This document shows, in pieces, positions 23,640 through 35,163 of a stretch of 64,000 bases of DNA. The translations under genes and the position numbers were made by a program. Location of the stretch: positions 16,808,009-16,872,008 of the forward strand of contig NC_134517.1 in the NCBI RefSeq assembly GCF_027942865.1. The letters are read 5' to 3'. Position 1 is the first letter of the stretch. Each line of letters begins with the position of its first letter. The DNA is from Odontesthes bonariensis. Taxonomy: Eukaryota; Chordata; Actinopteri; Atheriniformes; Atherinopsidae. The notes below the pieces were generated by a model. That model was not told the DNA's origin. It made no database searches and saw only the letters and a list, made by a program, of their open reading frames with translations.

Positions 23640-25330
23640 CTTTTATATCTTCATGACATTGTGGACTTCTCCTCTATTGTCGCGCAAACCATCTGAAGAG
23701 GTTTGAGGTGGTGCTGGGGCGGCTGCAGCAGTAAGGACTGAAGGCAAAACTCAGCAAGTGTGCCTTCTTTCAGCGTGAGGTACGCTACTTGGGGTTTGTG
23801 ATTTCTGACTTGGGTGTCTCCACAGATCCAAGTAAAATACAGGTGTTTGCCAACTGGCAGCCCCAAACTACCATCTCGGAACTGCAATCATTCCTTGGCT
23901 TTGCCAGTTACTATCGGTGGTTTGTGGAGGACTTTGCCAAGTTGGCTGCCCCTCTAGATAAGCTGGTTGCAGAGGTTGGAGGCACCAAGTCCAAAAAGAG
24001 GTCGGAGCAAGAGGTCACTGGGCACCGGACTGACGAGCGCAATCACAGCTTTGAGTTGCTTAAGTCCAAGCTGACCACTGCGTCTGTGCTCGCTTAAGCC
24101 GACTTCTCCCTCCCGGTCATTCTGGAGGTTAATACAAGTCATGGTGGCCTTGGAGCTGTGCTGTCACAGGAGCAGGGGGGCAAGGTACCACCCATGGCCT
24201 ATAACAGTAGGGGTCTGCATCCCATTGAGCGCAACATTGCCAACTACAGCCCCATAAAGCTGGGGTTCTTGGTGCTCAAGTGGGCCATGACTGAGAAATT
24301 TAGGTAATATCTGCTGGGGCATAAGTGTGTTGTCTACACAGACAACAACCCACCAAGTCACATGTCTACTGCTAACCCTGGTGCCACTGAACAACGATAG
24401 ACTCCTAAGCTTGCATATTTTCATTTTGAAATACTGATCGGGGAGGAGTAACAAAAATGCAGATGCCTTGTCTCGTCCACATCCTCCTGGAGCATAGGAT
24501 TTGAAAAGCCAAAGCTCTTACAGCAGGCTCTACAGGTTCAGAGGTCTGAAGCCTCCCAAGCCACCATTTTTGCCACACTGCACTATATCTGACATCTGCG
24601 TGCTCCAGAGGACTGGCTCTGTTATTTGGGAGATCTTGCCATTCTTTGAGCAGAAGTGGCGCCCCAACCATGAGTTGTCTCCACCTACTTTGGCACTGCT
24701 CTGACCGCTTGGTTGACCAGAGTGGGGTCCTATATCGCCAGGACTTTCGACCTGATAGTGCCGAGGCAGTGTTACAGTTGAGTTTCTTTCTGAGATCCAT
24801 TAGAAGCATAACCACTGGGGTGTTGAAAGAACCCTGGAGCTGCTATGCCAGCAGTGTTATTGGTACAGGTATATCTGCTGACGTGGCACACTGGTGCCAT
24901 ACTTGTGAGAGGTGACGGGTTGCCAAAGACACTCAACAGGCGTTCCATAGTTCCATGGGACATCTGTTGGCTTCTCAGCCCAATGAGATTCTTGCCATAG
25001 ACTTCTCTGTGCCGGAACACACCCATAGTGGGGTAGGAAACGTCCTGGTGATGACTGATACATGTGCTATGTATACATGTGGTATGTACAATGGTACACG
25101 TTGGCCATTGCTACCCGTGATCAACGAGCCTCAACTGTGGTTCAGGTTTTAGTGAATGAGTGATTCTGGTTGGGGGTCCCTGCCCGTATTCATTCGGACC
25201 AGGGCCGGAACATTGAGAGCTCACTGATTCAGCAACTACGCACCCTTTATGGGATGAAGAAGTCAAGGTTACTTTAATGTGTTGTGGGTCTCATGCCAGT
25301 GCATTTAGTTCACAAGCCATCCTTCTAATT
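23640..25330 (+). mobile_element. Degenerate Ty3/gypsy pol (RT, RNase H, integrase)
   Basis: The plus strand reads through the order of a gypsy polyprotein with several stops and shifts. The RT palm box is read as YLHD (23646-23657) where YLDD is expected. RT continues with RYLGFVISDLGVSTDP and LQSFLGFASYYRWFV. RNase H remnants follow (GGLGAVLSQEQGG, VVYTDNN). Integrase comes next: a CHTCER zinc-site piece at about 24897, VLVMTD at about 25050 and RIHSDQGRN at about 25190. No LTR or gag was found, so both ends are missing. The MITE at 25355 probably landed in its 3' part. Confidence 0.8.
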
Positions 25331-25354
25331 GGTGCATTCGGATCCTGCCACTAA

Positions 25355-25904
25355 AGCCTGATTTATACTCGGAAACCAGGTCGTCTGCATGTGTGTCGCA
25401 GTTAACGCAGACATGCCCCCCCCCCACGCAGACACTACGCAGACACTACGCAGACATTGTGCACTTCCTCAAAATTGTAACTCACCGCAGACAGTGCCGC
25501 AGACATCGCCGCAGGGAGGAGAGAAAGGAGTCCTCTGATTGGTCAACTCTACATCCGCTCTACACTATGGGTATTTCCGGTTTGCTAACCGGCTGACGCT
25601 AACCGTGCTAATCGTGACGATTCTTTCCCTCTCTGCCAGCTCCAGTAGTAGCAATATTTCTTCTATTTCTAGATCGATCAGCTGCATCTCAATCAAAGTG
25701 CGCATTCGTCCAGTAGCCATTGTTGTTGAATGACCTCCGTAACCGTAACACCCACAATCCTAGCTTGTTCGTGATTGTCCCTCTTGCGTTGTGGCGTGGG
25801 ATTAACATAGCGCAGTCAGCGCTTCAAGGCATAAATCAAAAATAATTGCGTCGTGTCTGCGACAAGCTCACTGCGACACACAGCTGTGAAGTATATACGA
25901 GCCT
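25355..25904 (-). mobile_element. Harbinger-like MITE, TAA-flanked
   Basis: The inverted ends are AGCCTGATTTATACTC and the inverse of GTATATACGAGCCT, flanked by TAA at 25352-25354 and 25905-25907. This is the signature of a common teleost Harbinger-derived MITE. Near the left end is a cacgcagacactacgcagac direct repeat. A 51-codon ORF lies on the minus strand and is listed separately. Confidence 0.7.
25565..25720 (-). CDS. 51-codon ORF within the MITE, Harbinger-like N-terminus
   Basis: The ORF starts at 25720 with MATGRMRTLIEMQLIDLEI, continues through a Leu/Glu-rich stretch (LLLLELAERERI) and stops at 25565. Its opening matches the ORF at 11813 in a different MITE. I infer a retained first exon of a Harbinger transposase. 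It is too short to be active. Confidence 0.4.
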   Translation of the reverse strand: MATGRMRTLIEMQLIDLEIEEILLLLELAERERIVTISTVSVSRLANRKYP

Positions 25905-26129
25905 TAATGCTGCTGAGGTGACGCATACACCTTACCTCCCCAAAAGGTGATACACACCGCTGATTGGTATCTATGTATGCATTATGGCCTGCTTGCTCTG
26001 TGCAGAGAAATGCTGTTGCTTTGCTTGGCTTTTGTTCTGCTTTGCTGTACTACTTTGCCCCACCATATCGCTCTGTCACTGCTGTTGACTGCAAACAAAT
26101 TTCAATCGTCAGCCTTATCTGACAGACTA

Positions 26130-26270
26130 TATTTTATGTTTATGTTTATGCATTTGGCAGACACTTTCATCCAAAGCGACTTACACTGGTAGGCGGGTAG
26201 GGTGAGGGGGCCATGTCTAAGGACCACATGAAAGGTGGCAATCTTACCACTACACTAACCAGTTCATTTT
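26130..26270 (+). repeat. Widespread teleost repeat fragment
   Basis: The stretch with atttggcagacactttcatc and caaagcgacttacactgg is a sequence met many times in teleost genomes. A shorter relative lies at 11150-11200. I do not assign a family name. Confidence 0.55.
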
Positions 26271-26344
26271 ATATGGTGTGCATGAGTGGTTGGGGTTTAA
26301 TTTAGGGTTTTCTTATTTTCTTTGGAATTTTAAATTGAATACAT

Positions 26345-26720
26345 TTAAAGGGACACTATGTAATAAATTAAGTCATTTATTAGCTCAAATCAACATATTC
26401 ATTCATAAATTAGTCCTCATTGGTGTAAAATGATCTCTGTCAAAAATCTCAATTATCCTCCTGAGTGAAGAATAACTTGTCTGTATCTACATAGAGCGGG
26501 CAAGCTCTATGGAGGCTGCCATGTCCTTCCGGTCTATGAAAAACGACTAAGTACCGAGAGGGACATAAAGCACTTCGAATCGCGTTTTCCCCAACGCCAG
26601 GCCTGCAAGCGGAAATGACGTCATTTTGACATCGAATTTGTGCATTCACCAATCTTTTCGTATTTTACGTTTTCTTTCAGGTACGAACAGAATTTACGAG
26701 TGATCCAGAGCTGTCGTAGG
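26345..26720 (+). repeat. TTAA-start repeat (AAAGGGACACTATG), 3'-truncated
   Basis: The stretch starts ttaaagggacactatgtaa, as in a common teleost TTAA-flanked MITE. The inverse end was not found before the Harbinger sequence begins. It is therefore a partial copy, or the boundary is lost. Confidence 0.4.
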
Positions 26721-26959
26721 AGTTTCCTAAAACAGTCTGCTGTAATTCAAATCAAGTTTGCTTGACTAATGGATTGTATATTTAATTTCTTTGAAGCAAA
26801 CATAAATCAATATATACATTTACCACATAATGATGCTGAAATTATTCAGTTTGACTTAAATTATGCACTAATCGAATGTTAATTTAACTGTAACAAGGTT
26901 AATGGGAAGTGTAACCAGCGGCTGATTTTCTACTTTCGGATGCCTTAGCGCGTCAGGCT

Positions 26960-27560
26960 CTTGGAAGAGACCGTGTAGAGACAAACGATTTAGATTGCCA
27001 AGGACTGTGCTGCTGCAAATATGCAGCTTGCTAGAGCCACAACTCCAGAGAGAACCATGCCAATAAAACCCAATTCCACCACACGTCCAGGTCCTCACCA
27101 CCCTTGGATTTTTGGCCACGGAACCTTTCAGAGGGAGACTGGAGACAGATCGGGGGTGTCCCAGTGAGTCGTGCGCTCCCATTGGTCATCAAAGCTCTCA
27201 TCAGTTTATCACCCATGATACATCAAATTCCCATATACCGCTGTCCAACAAGTGCAAATGAAAAGGGACTTTCATGCCGTGGCTGGACTGCCAATCATAA
27301 TCGGAGCACGAGACACATATACGCATTAAAACACCCGTGCTGTCGTGGAACACACTGAACTGAAGGCCAGGTGGGTGTGTCTCGATACAGCGGGGGGGCA
27401 AAGTGCTCTATAGCCCAGAGAAGGCATGCCAGATTTGCACAATATTGCCATGAACGAGGGTCTCCTACAACCTGAACCAGCCCAGGCAGACCAGAAGGTG
27501 TGGTGCCAGAAGACCCCCCTCATGGACCGCCTCATCAAAGTGCCAACATGATGAGGCAAC
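26960..27560 (+). pseudogene. Harbinger (HARBI1-like) transposase relic
   Basis: On the plus strand, with stops and shifts, the blocks follow HARBI1-like order. RLPRTVLLQICSLLEPQL is the N-terminal helix. VQVLTTLGFLATEPFRG comes next. YIKFPYTAVQQVQ then leads into RDFHAVAGLPIIIGARDT (to 27318), which matches the FHxxAGFPxxIGAIDGTH block holding the first catalytic aspartate. The middle DDE part is deleted. SALYSPEKACQ (27406-27432) is the C-terminal LLYSPEKVC block. These nucleases move PIF/Harbinger DNA elements. The copy is dead. Confidence 0.75.
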
Positions 27561-27671
27561 AACTGATTGCACGGCTTTAGTTGCAGTCATCGAGCGCCTG
27601 GCCAGGGTGAGACGTCTTTTTTTTTTAAAGCCATTTTCATATCAAACCATTTATTTTTTATTTCAGTGACA

Positions 27672-27857
27672 TTACAAACTACAGGTGATAATAAACAGCA
27701 CTCCTAATTGCTTCCCATTTCTTCGCTTTAGCAGGTCCCGTAATTCCACTGCTGACACTGCTGAAATGACAGATTTTGCTTTTTGGATCTTTGAAAGCAG
27801 AACTTCAATCTCAGAGCCCGTAAAGTTGTTCTTTTTGCGCCTTGATGCTATTCTCAT
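27672..27857 (-). pseudogene. Myb/SANT-like ORF fragment of the Harbinger element
   Basis: The 61-codon minus-strand ORF begins MRIASRRKKNNFTGSEIEVL. This resembles the start of Myb/SANT-like proteins encoded convergently to the transposase in Harbinger elements (basic stretch, then F-T-x-x-E-x-E-V-L). The domain is cut after the first helix region. Its position 110 bp past the transposase relic, on the opposite strand, fits that layout. Confidence 0.5.
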
Positions 27858-28084
27858 GACTCAACACTTCCTGGCACAGGAGCAAGGAAGCACAGCCTTA
27901 TATGGTATAATTTTGGGTGTGGAGTATCCGAATTTACTATCCTCGTGCACGTGCAATTATATACGCACAGGTGGGATTCATCATTTACGCAGGTCGTTTA
28001 CACACTTTTTCCGAAGTTAAGAGCGTTTGTTGAATCTGACGTGGCGTGTTCGTACGAGACCTTCGTACAAAAAAAGTAAGAGAA

Positions 28085-28123
28085 ATTTAGAACAAAAATA
28101 CGAAAATGTTCTTGCATGAGGCC
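28085..28123. repeat. Probable right terminus of the Harbinger element
   Basis: The sequence runs gttcttgcatgaggccc up to 28123. Read inversely it is GGGCCTCATGCAAGAAC, a familiar terminus of teleost Harbinger elements. No matching left end was found within the window upstream of 26960. Confidence 0.4.
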
Positions 28124-28779
28124 CATTGTTCCAGAAGTGGTTTGTGATTTTATTCAGATACAGCTTTGCAAAATTAGGCTTTGCTGTCATGTTTTGTTTT
28201 GTTTTTTTCCAAACAACTGTCAGGACAGGTCAGACATGGATGAAGACAGGAAGTTGACAGTAGAGAACTTGATTTATTTTGAAATTATACAGAAAAGCAC
28301 AGCCAAGCGGGGACACCATTAAACTAAAGTGTGACAAAAAAAAAAAAGAAATTGCAAAAACCTGACTGACTGTAAACACGAAAACTAAATTTCTATGAAG
28401 CAAAAACATGAGTAGTGACAGCGAGGATGTAACAATGACTGTGAGAAAAAGGGGAGCTATAGTGATTCGTGAATGGTAGCAGCTGGTCCTCAAGGCACAC
28501 TGCCTTGAGGATCAGGGTTGGGAAACACTGAACTAATGGACATGGAAGCTGAGGTAACTGTGTGAGAGAATGGAACAGGAACTAACATAACTGAATCAAG
28601 ACAAGACTAAGACCAAAAGACCAAACACGATTAGCTTAAAAATCAAACGAAAGACTAGAATACAAAATAAAGAAAGCCTGATAATGAACCACGAACTCAA
28701 GAACACAGACCAAAGTGAAACAATGAGCCCAGAAATCCAAGACCAAAGTCCAAAAAATACTCAAAACCTGACAACCTAT
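28124..28779 (-). other. Unassigned, with LTR-like minus strand
   Basis: At about 28490-28540 lies the repeat phrase ctgccttgaggatcagggtt gggaaacact, common in teleosts. From about 28780 down to 28545 the minus strand is T-rich and starts TGTCAGG, like a solo LTR. No target duplication could be fixed, so this stays open. Confidence 0.3.
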
Positions 28780-29091
28780 CCAATTCAGTCTTTTTCTAAT
28801 TGTACTGTCATGAACTTTAACATTTAACATGCTTAGTGAGGCCCGTAGAGTCTGAGATAAAGCTCTTGGGGTTCTTTGTAATTTCTCTGAGCAAAGCATG
28901 ATCTGACCTACTGTAGGTGTAACAAGGTGTTACTGAGACATCTACTTTTGTGGAGATTTACATCTGTCCTGAATGTTCTCCGCTTAGGAATAAACTTTCT
29001 TTACGTAGAATAGCCTTATGAACCTTCCAGATTGATGGGTAGCTACAATTTGTTCTCTAAGATCATTCCTGATGTCTCTCCTCTTTGGCAT
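28780..29091 (-). pseudogene. Tc1-like transposase N-terminal relic
   Basis: The minus strand starts MPKRRDIRNDLREQIVATHQ at 29091, the first helix-turn-helix of a Tc1-type transposase. After frame breaks it reads KNPRALSQTLRASLSMLN in approximate form and then VKVHDSTIRKRLN, the end of the paired-like DNA-binding region. The DDE catalytic part is absent, cut off at about 28785 where the LTR-like stretch begins. Confidence 0.8.
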
Positions 29092-31740
29092 TGTGTTAAC
29101 ACTGAAAGCTCAGACCAACAAACTGCCAAAAATTCTAAATTGAAAGAGTTGGTCACACTTGCTGATAATCATTTTAATAAGTGTATTTGATTAGCATTGC
29201 CTGGCTGCTTATTGCCCTTTTTATCTCTATGGAAGCAGTAAGGCTTTTTTCTATTTGGCTTGTTTTTTGTTTTTTTTTGTGGGGGGTTAGTAATTAATGA
29301 AGACACAGTGCAATATACTATGTATATCTCCATCTCAGGTTGTATTTATCTATTTATTTCTCCATTTTAAAAGCTGGGAAGAACCAGTTGATATTTTAAT
29401 GTCATGTTATGTAAAACCTGAGAATCATGTATCAATGTGCTTTCTTTTCCACATCACTGTAAAATGTCCTGGCAACAAATCACTTGTATGCTCAGAATGA
29501 TGCCTACAGATAAGGCCTGCAACAATCTTTCAAATATTTAAGAGCCATAGAAAATACAGGTTGGGTGTTTAGACCTAAGCTAAGCTTATTCATAAATGTT
29601 TTGTAATAAAGTAGCTAACAAAGGGCACAAAGGGAGACATAACAAGGGATAAAAAAAACAAGTGTGTCAAAAAAATCTAGAAAATCAGGTCAGAATGTGT
29701 GTGTTGATAAGAATCACAATCATCCCAGTTTTACACTGTAAACAGGAAGAACATGATATCACAGGCTTGCTTTAAAAAGTGGTACTTCTAAAATAAAGAT
29801 ATTACACAAAAAACAAACTTAACAAACTATCGCATAACGTAGTGTTGTGAAAATCATATTGCAGATAAGGTATCAGCAAAACCCCAAATATACTAAATCA
29901 TTTTACTAGTAGAGAAGAACATGTGGATAAAATCTGTTTTTCCAGCCAGCTGCCATCTACATTCGTGGGTACTATGTGCTGTGATATATAGTCAAACATG
30001 AACAGATTATGTTTCCCAGCTCTTTTAGAGCACAGATTCTGCTGCCCTGCTGTCTTTCAAGGTTTCTCTCTGTCTGCTCTGGCTTAAACAAGGTCACCTG
30101 TGCCCCTGCAGGCTCCCTGCAACCTTGAGCGGCTAACTGACCGGGAAATGTGTGTTCTCCCATTCCACCACCTATGTGTCCCAGTGTCAATCAGCCAGAT
30201 ACAGAGCAGGGCTGTCATCAAATGTTCCAGAAATGCTGCCACTGGGACATTATGTCACTCCAGTAGATTTAATCTGAAAACAAAGGACATTTGCTCAAGG
30301 CCATCCGTGAACTAAGGAGAAAGAGTTCAACTTATCAACAAATGTTAATTGTATTAAGTGCCTCGAAATATAAGCTGAAGCCTGAAATGCATCCTCTAAT
30401 GTGTGTGTTTGAAAGGATCAGGCTTGTTTTTTTTTCCGTTTTTACATAGTAAAAGCTTTTTAAATAAAAGCAAGCCACAGAGTGCTACAGGCATAAAAGC
30501 CACAATACTGAGTGTACCTGGGACCTTGGTTTACATGTAAAATCTTGCGACCTTGCCTCTACTGCCCTCCATGTTTAAAGCTCTTTGTGACAAAGAAATT
30601 ACTTTATGAACCTCTGAAAAACACTCCAGCGCTTCAGCCTCCCTTTTAGTTTCATTTCTAAACCATGAAAGAAGCATTATTTAAAAATCTCTCCAGCCTG
30701 CTTTTCATATTCTCTGTCTGTGTCACTGCTCATATGTCACTGTGTTTCCTTCACCATTTGACATTAATTGAACTTTCTGTTAAAGAGAAGGTAAATAATT
30801 TGACAAATTTGGTGGGGTTGAGGCTTTGTAAATAAATACTCGGAGAGAGACTCATGCATTTAGTGTTACCTTCAGCCCCTTTAAACAATTCAGCTCAACA
30901 ACCTCTGCCGGAACAACGGATCTGCTTTTCATTTGCCCAAGGTCTGTGGAAATCAGTTTAATTGAATGCGCTCACACCACTGAGCTTGGCATTGGCGGAA
31001 TCATATTTGTATGTGAGCATTTTCTGTTTAAGTCTGTAAGGACTTGGTTCTTTTTAAGATCTACCTGGAATGTTCAAACCAGATAGAAGCAGAAATACCG
31101 AACATGTGTCTCTGCAGCCTTGAGACTTCACAGGGCTCCGACTATGTGGCAGCTCAGTAAACACAGTTTCCTCTTGTGGCTCTCTGTTTGGACAGGAAAC
31201 AAGGAAGCTGATCAAACACCGGCCCAGAAGGCCATGGCCAAACTAAGCTGGAATGGAGTTGCAGGTCTTTCAAAGCACTTTAAATGAGAAGGAGGGGACA
31301 AATGTCACTTCCGATGTCCAAATGTGCCTTCTTTAGTGTCTCAGTTGTACAATTTGTACAGTATTTTCCCCAGACACATCATGCAGCTTAGATATTCTTA
31401 TCTCAAGCCGTAACCAGTATCACAAACACACTGTGAAATTTGGTGTAAGTGCCTGACTGCCTGCGTGCTAGAGATTTACAGCCCAGTCTTCATGACATCA
31501 TAGTCTGAAAGCAGGAGAGCGCAGCTGATAAGAAAGATTAACTGGATGGATAGATGGTAGCTGAATGAAGAGGAGGGATAAGAGGCACAAGGGCAGAGGG
31601 CTTAATAAGTTAGGTGATAATGCTACCCTCTTGTGACTGTTTTTCAAACTGCAGTTTTCATGAGAAAGTCATGAATGATTCTACTAGTGTGGGGGAGATT
31701 GAAACTTTTTTGCAAAGCAGCTGATTTAGATGTGGCAAAA
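29092..31740. other. Gene-free stretch
   Basis: No coding domain or transposon end was recognised. All ORFs are under 75 codons. Confidence 0.3.
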
Positions 31741-31750
31741 GGTTTTTTTT

Positions 31751-31990
31751 TCAAATCAAAATCAAATCAAATCAAATTTATGTATATAGCACATTTCATG
31801 TACAAACAGTTCAAAGTGCTTTACATAAAATAAAAGCATTGCAGCAGGGAGTGGAAGAAGCATTAAAATACATAAAAGAATATAAAGAGAAACAAATAAA
31901 ATAATTCAAATGAATTTAAAAACAAGCAACAGTCTAGATAAGTTAAAAGATAGCGTGCAGATTTCATGCATAGACACATGAGAAAATAAA
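31751..31990 (+). repeat. ATCAA microsatellite plus common teleost repeat
   Basis: An (ATCAA)n tract (about 31755-31780) leads into ttatgtatatagcacatttc and then ttcaaagtgctttacat. This combination is widespread in teleost genomes. The family is not named here. Confidence 0.5.
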
Positions 31991-33960
31991 TGTTTTTAAC
32001 CTGGATTTTTATCTCTTTTTAGTTTAATTTCAGTAGTTCTTCAAATGGTCCAACATCTCACAGATATAAAAGAATAAAGAGAAAAAACAAAAACTGAAAA
32101 CACATTTGTGCATCAGAACTTTGTTTTTATATATTTTCTCTCTACATACTGTATTTCCTCTCTCATTAATCACCCATTAATAACCTCAGGAGCCAAAATC
32201 AATTTCTGCTGCCAATGTGATTGTACTTTTTATTTAAGAATTGTTGCATTGCTTGTTATAAACGAAAAATACATCTATTCCTCCTTCATCAGTGAAAAAT
32301 CCAGAGTCTATAAATAAATAATAACAGAAATTATATTACTGCAGTATTAATTATTATTGAATATAAGCTATTGTTATAGATAGGCAGTAAAGTAAGATAC
32401 AAAATCACCTGACAAACATGTAGAAACCTGAAGTGTAACAGAGAGAGAGGGGAAGGTGTTGTAGATATCTTCAGAGGACGCCATTAATGGGTCAGGGTGT
32501 TGCTTTTGTAGCTTGGCAATAATTTAGCCGATGAGTACACATGCAGCATTGGCAGGTAAGTGAACTTTCTCAGTTCACTTGGACAGAAGTTCAACATGGA
32601 CAGAAACTCCCAGCCAACAGTTCAACATCTAGAGTGCAGAGACGCTTCTTTTCATTGACATGTTCCAGATTACACCATCTGTTTTTAACAAGCTCGGTAA
32701 TCCTCCTTCGCTTTTATCGCTCTGTCTGCAGTCTCTGTCTGACCGTGTAGTTGTAAAGCTGAGTAGAGAGGTGTTAGAGTTGTGCCATCTTGCTAAATCC
32801 TGCTGGGGTTTTTTTGTCAGACCTTTGAATTTTTACATTCTTACCTTTAACACTCGGGGAGGCGTCAGTTTTGTCCCACATTCATTTTGCAGCAATAAAA
32901 CCAACACGAAAATACAGCAAGACTCATAGGCCATTGTTCTAGAATGCCGCTGTTCCAGTGGCAGACTGCTGCAGTAGCCCTGGACATCCATCCATCCATT
33001 TTCTGCACCCGCTTAATCCAACTGTCGGGTTGCGACTGGGAGCAGTTGATTTGGCTTTTCCTCCAAATCCAGATCAGTTGAAGAGAGGATGTCCAGTTTA
33101 CAGAGAGAAACAAAAATGAGAGAAAGGAGGAGGCAATTTAAACCTTCTTTTCTTGATCATCATGGGAAGTGTGCAGTCACTGAAGGATCAAATAGATGTG
33201 CTTGGAGCCCTGATGAGGACACAGCAGGAATATCAAGGCCATTTTTTTAATCCAAAATATTACTGGAGAAACTTCTCTAACAGCCCAATCCATTCATGGC
33301 GATCTCTGAAGATTTAAGTCACCTCTGCTACACTTAAAATTTCGAAGTGTTTGTATGTTGTTTTTTTTCATTTCATTTTGTATCTTGTTATCTATAACAA
33401 TAGCACATATTTTATAATTTTTACTGCAGCAATATAATTTCCCCGCAGTGATTGATTAAGTATCACTCAACTGAACTGAATAAAGAACTATAACCAGCCT
33501 TGAGCAGAAGTCCAAGTGCTGTTCTCAACATAGTCAATTCAGTCAGGAATTCCATGAAGATAAAAGAGATTGAGAAACCACGAGGGACCTTGTTTGAAAG
33601 TAGCCAGGACATCTGGTGCTAGCTTAAAGACAAAGTGTGGTCGCACTACATTGGGATTTTTTTTTCTTCTACAGCGTAATTACTTTCTTGCACAGTAAAG
33701 GCCAAGTGAAGCAGCAATAAGCACAATTATCGAGTGATCGTGACCTTTGCTGCATGAATGAAAAAGTGAAGTCCCGATGCTCCTGGTTTCATGACAAAGA
33801 AATACACCTAACATACAATTGAATTATACATGATACTGATTCTTGTTTATAGCTCTGGCAAGCATTACATTCAATGGTACCACGGTACTTTGAATGGTTT
33901 GTCGTTCTGTCTGAAATGAGCGTTCTTTGGAAAAAAGGAGAAATAGCAGTTTCAGTTTTC
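31991..33960. other. Gene-free stretch downstream of tasl
   Basis: A short (ATCC)n repeat followed by ttctgcacccgcttaatcc lies at about 32985-33020, another common teleost repeat. No gene was recognised. Confidence 0.3.
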
Positions 33961-33968
33961 AGTTCCTC

Positions 33969-33974
33969 TTTATT
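33969..33974 (-). terminator. Polyadenylation signal of tasl
   Basis: AATAAA on the minus strand about 225 bp past the tasl stop codon. It is the first good signal downstream. Confidence 0.55.
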
Positions 33975-34197
33975 GTCTTACACTTGACATTGACTTGCAC
34001 TAAAACTGCGAGAAACTTAAAAAACAACACATATTCAAGTGTCAACAGCAGGTCAAAATATTGACAAATAATTACAGCAAACCTTAGCAGAGCTAATGAG
34101 AGAAAAAGACATTAAATGCAGTCGTTAGTTCCATCTTTTTTCTACTTTTCCTGAGGGGGTTAAAATAAAATGAATGGCAGGATAAGAATATAGTTCC

Positions 34198-35163
34198 TTA
34201 ACGCTGGGGTTGCTCCTCTTTGTTCTCTGTGAGCTGCTCCCTGGATGCCTCATTTGAAATCTGCAGAAAGGGTGTGCTGATCTCACTTGACTGCATGTCA
34301 CCAGCCACCCGCAAAAAACAGCTCAGGACCATGTCCTTAGCCAGGCTGGCTTCTAGATTGCCTTCACGACTGAGCTGCAAAGTGATCTGGTCGAGGCTGG
34401 TCAGAACCAGCTCTGAGCCCAGTAGAGGGCAAATGTTGCCGGTTCCAGACTCTGAACCAGGCCCCCCTTCTCTTACCATGTTCTCCATCATGTATTGCTG
34501 GTATAAATCCAAGAGTTTTTGCTCCAGGTAGTGATTTAGAAGGGAGTTGGAAAATGGACCTTCACGTCCCTGGAACAAAAAGCTTCGATCACGGCCACTA
34601 CCCTGTCTCCAGTGATTTGAACCTCTCCTCAGTGGATACAGCAGCCCACTCTGAGACGTTTGTCCTGGGGGAGAATCCTCCACAGCTGGAGGGACATCAC
34701 AGGATTGGAGGAAAGGACCGACAGCATGCGCCTCAGTACAGACCCGTAGCTCACCATCATTGGCTGACAGAGGCAGCACCTGGTCACCTCCAATATGGAG
34801 GTCACTATAGTTTTTACAAATGCTCTGACAGAACGAGGGAACCAAGAAAGGGGTATCGCCACCTGAGCAATCCTCGGCTGGGATCTTTATCTCTGGAGAG
34901 ATTTCTCTGCCTGTAAAGGCTCCCTGAAGATTTAAGGACTGCAAGGGAGGAATGAAAAAGTCCAATGAAGCACTCGTGTTGTCTGAGTCACCTGTTTGCT
35001 CCTGGGAGCTGTGATGAATGAGCGGAGCTGGTCTGGTGGAGCCAGGTACGAAGGTGGCTTTCGATGGATTATCAGCACTCCGAAAAGACTTTTGAGGAGG
35101 GATGGAGTCCAAGTCCTCCACTTCCCCGTAGGTCATCCTCAGCAATCTGCCCTCACAAAGCAT
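34198..35163 (-). CDS. tasl: TASL, SLC15A4-linked adaptor for IRF5 (CXorf21 orthologue)
   Basis: TASL sits on the lysosome with the transporter SLC15A4 and recruits IRF5 downstream of endosomal Toll-like receptors. The 321-codon product keeps the family blocks in order: a short N-terminus (MLCEGRLLRMTYGE) that in human TASL contacts SLC15A4; VPSFCQSICKNYSDL at about 109-123; LNHYLEQKLLDLYQQY at about 209-224; ELVLTSLDQITLQLSREGNL at about 251-270. The C-terminal STPFLQIS (296-303) corresponds to the IRF5-binding pLxIS motif, with Phe at the first position where a hydrophilic residue is usual. I chose the ATG at 35163, not the one at 35181. A splice acceptor (tttcttgcag) ends two bases before it, and the protein then starts like human TASL. 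The coding part is one exon, as in mammals. Its 5' non-coding exon is not fixed; gt-donor candidates lie at 36133 and about 36656. Confidence 0.9.
   Translation of the reverse strand: MLCEGRLLRMTYGEVEDLDSIPPQKSFRSADNPSKATFVPGSTRPAPLIHHSSQEQTGDSDNTSASLDFFIPPLQSLNLQGAFTGREISPEIKIPAEDCSGGDTPFLVPSFCQSICKNYSDLHIGGDQVLPLSANDGELRVCTEAHAVGPFLQSCDVPPAVEDSPPGQTSQSGLLYPLRRGSNHWRQGSGRDRSFLFQGREGPFSNSLLNHYLEQKLLDLYQQYMMENMVREGGPGSESGTGNICPLLGSELVLTSLDQITLQLSREGNLEASLAKDMVLSCFLRVAGDMQSSEISTPFLQISNEASREQLTENKEEQPQR

Noticed and set aside
34554..34916. 120-codon plus-strand ORF
   Set aside because: It is antisense to the tasl coding exon and has no domain.
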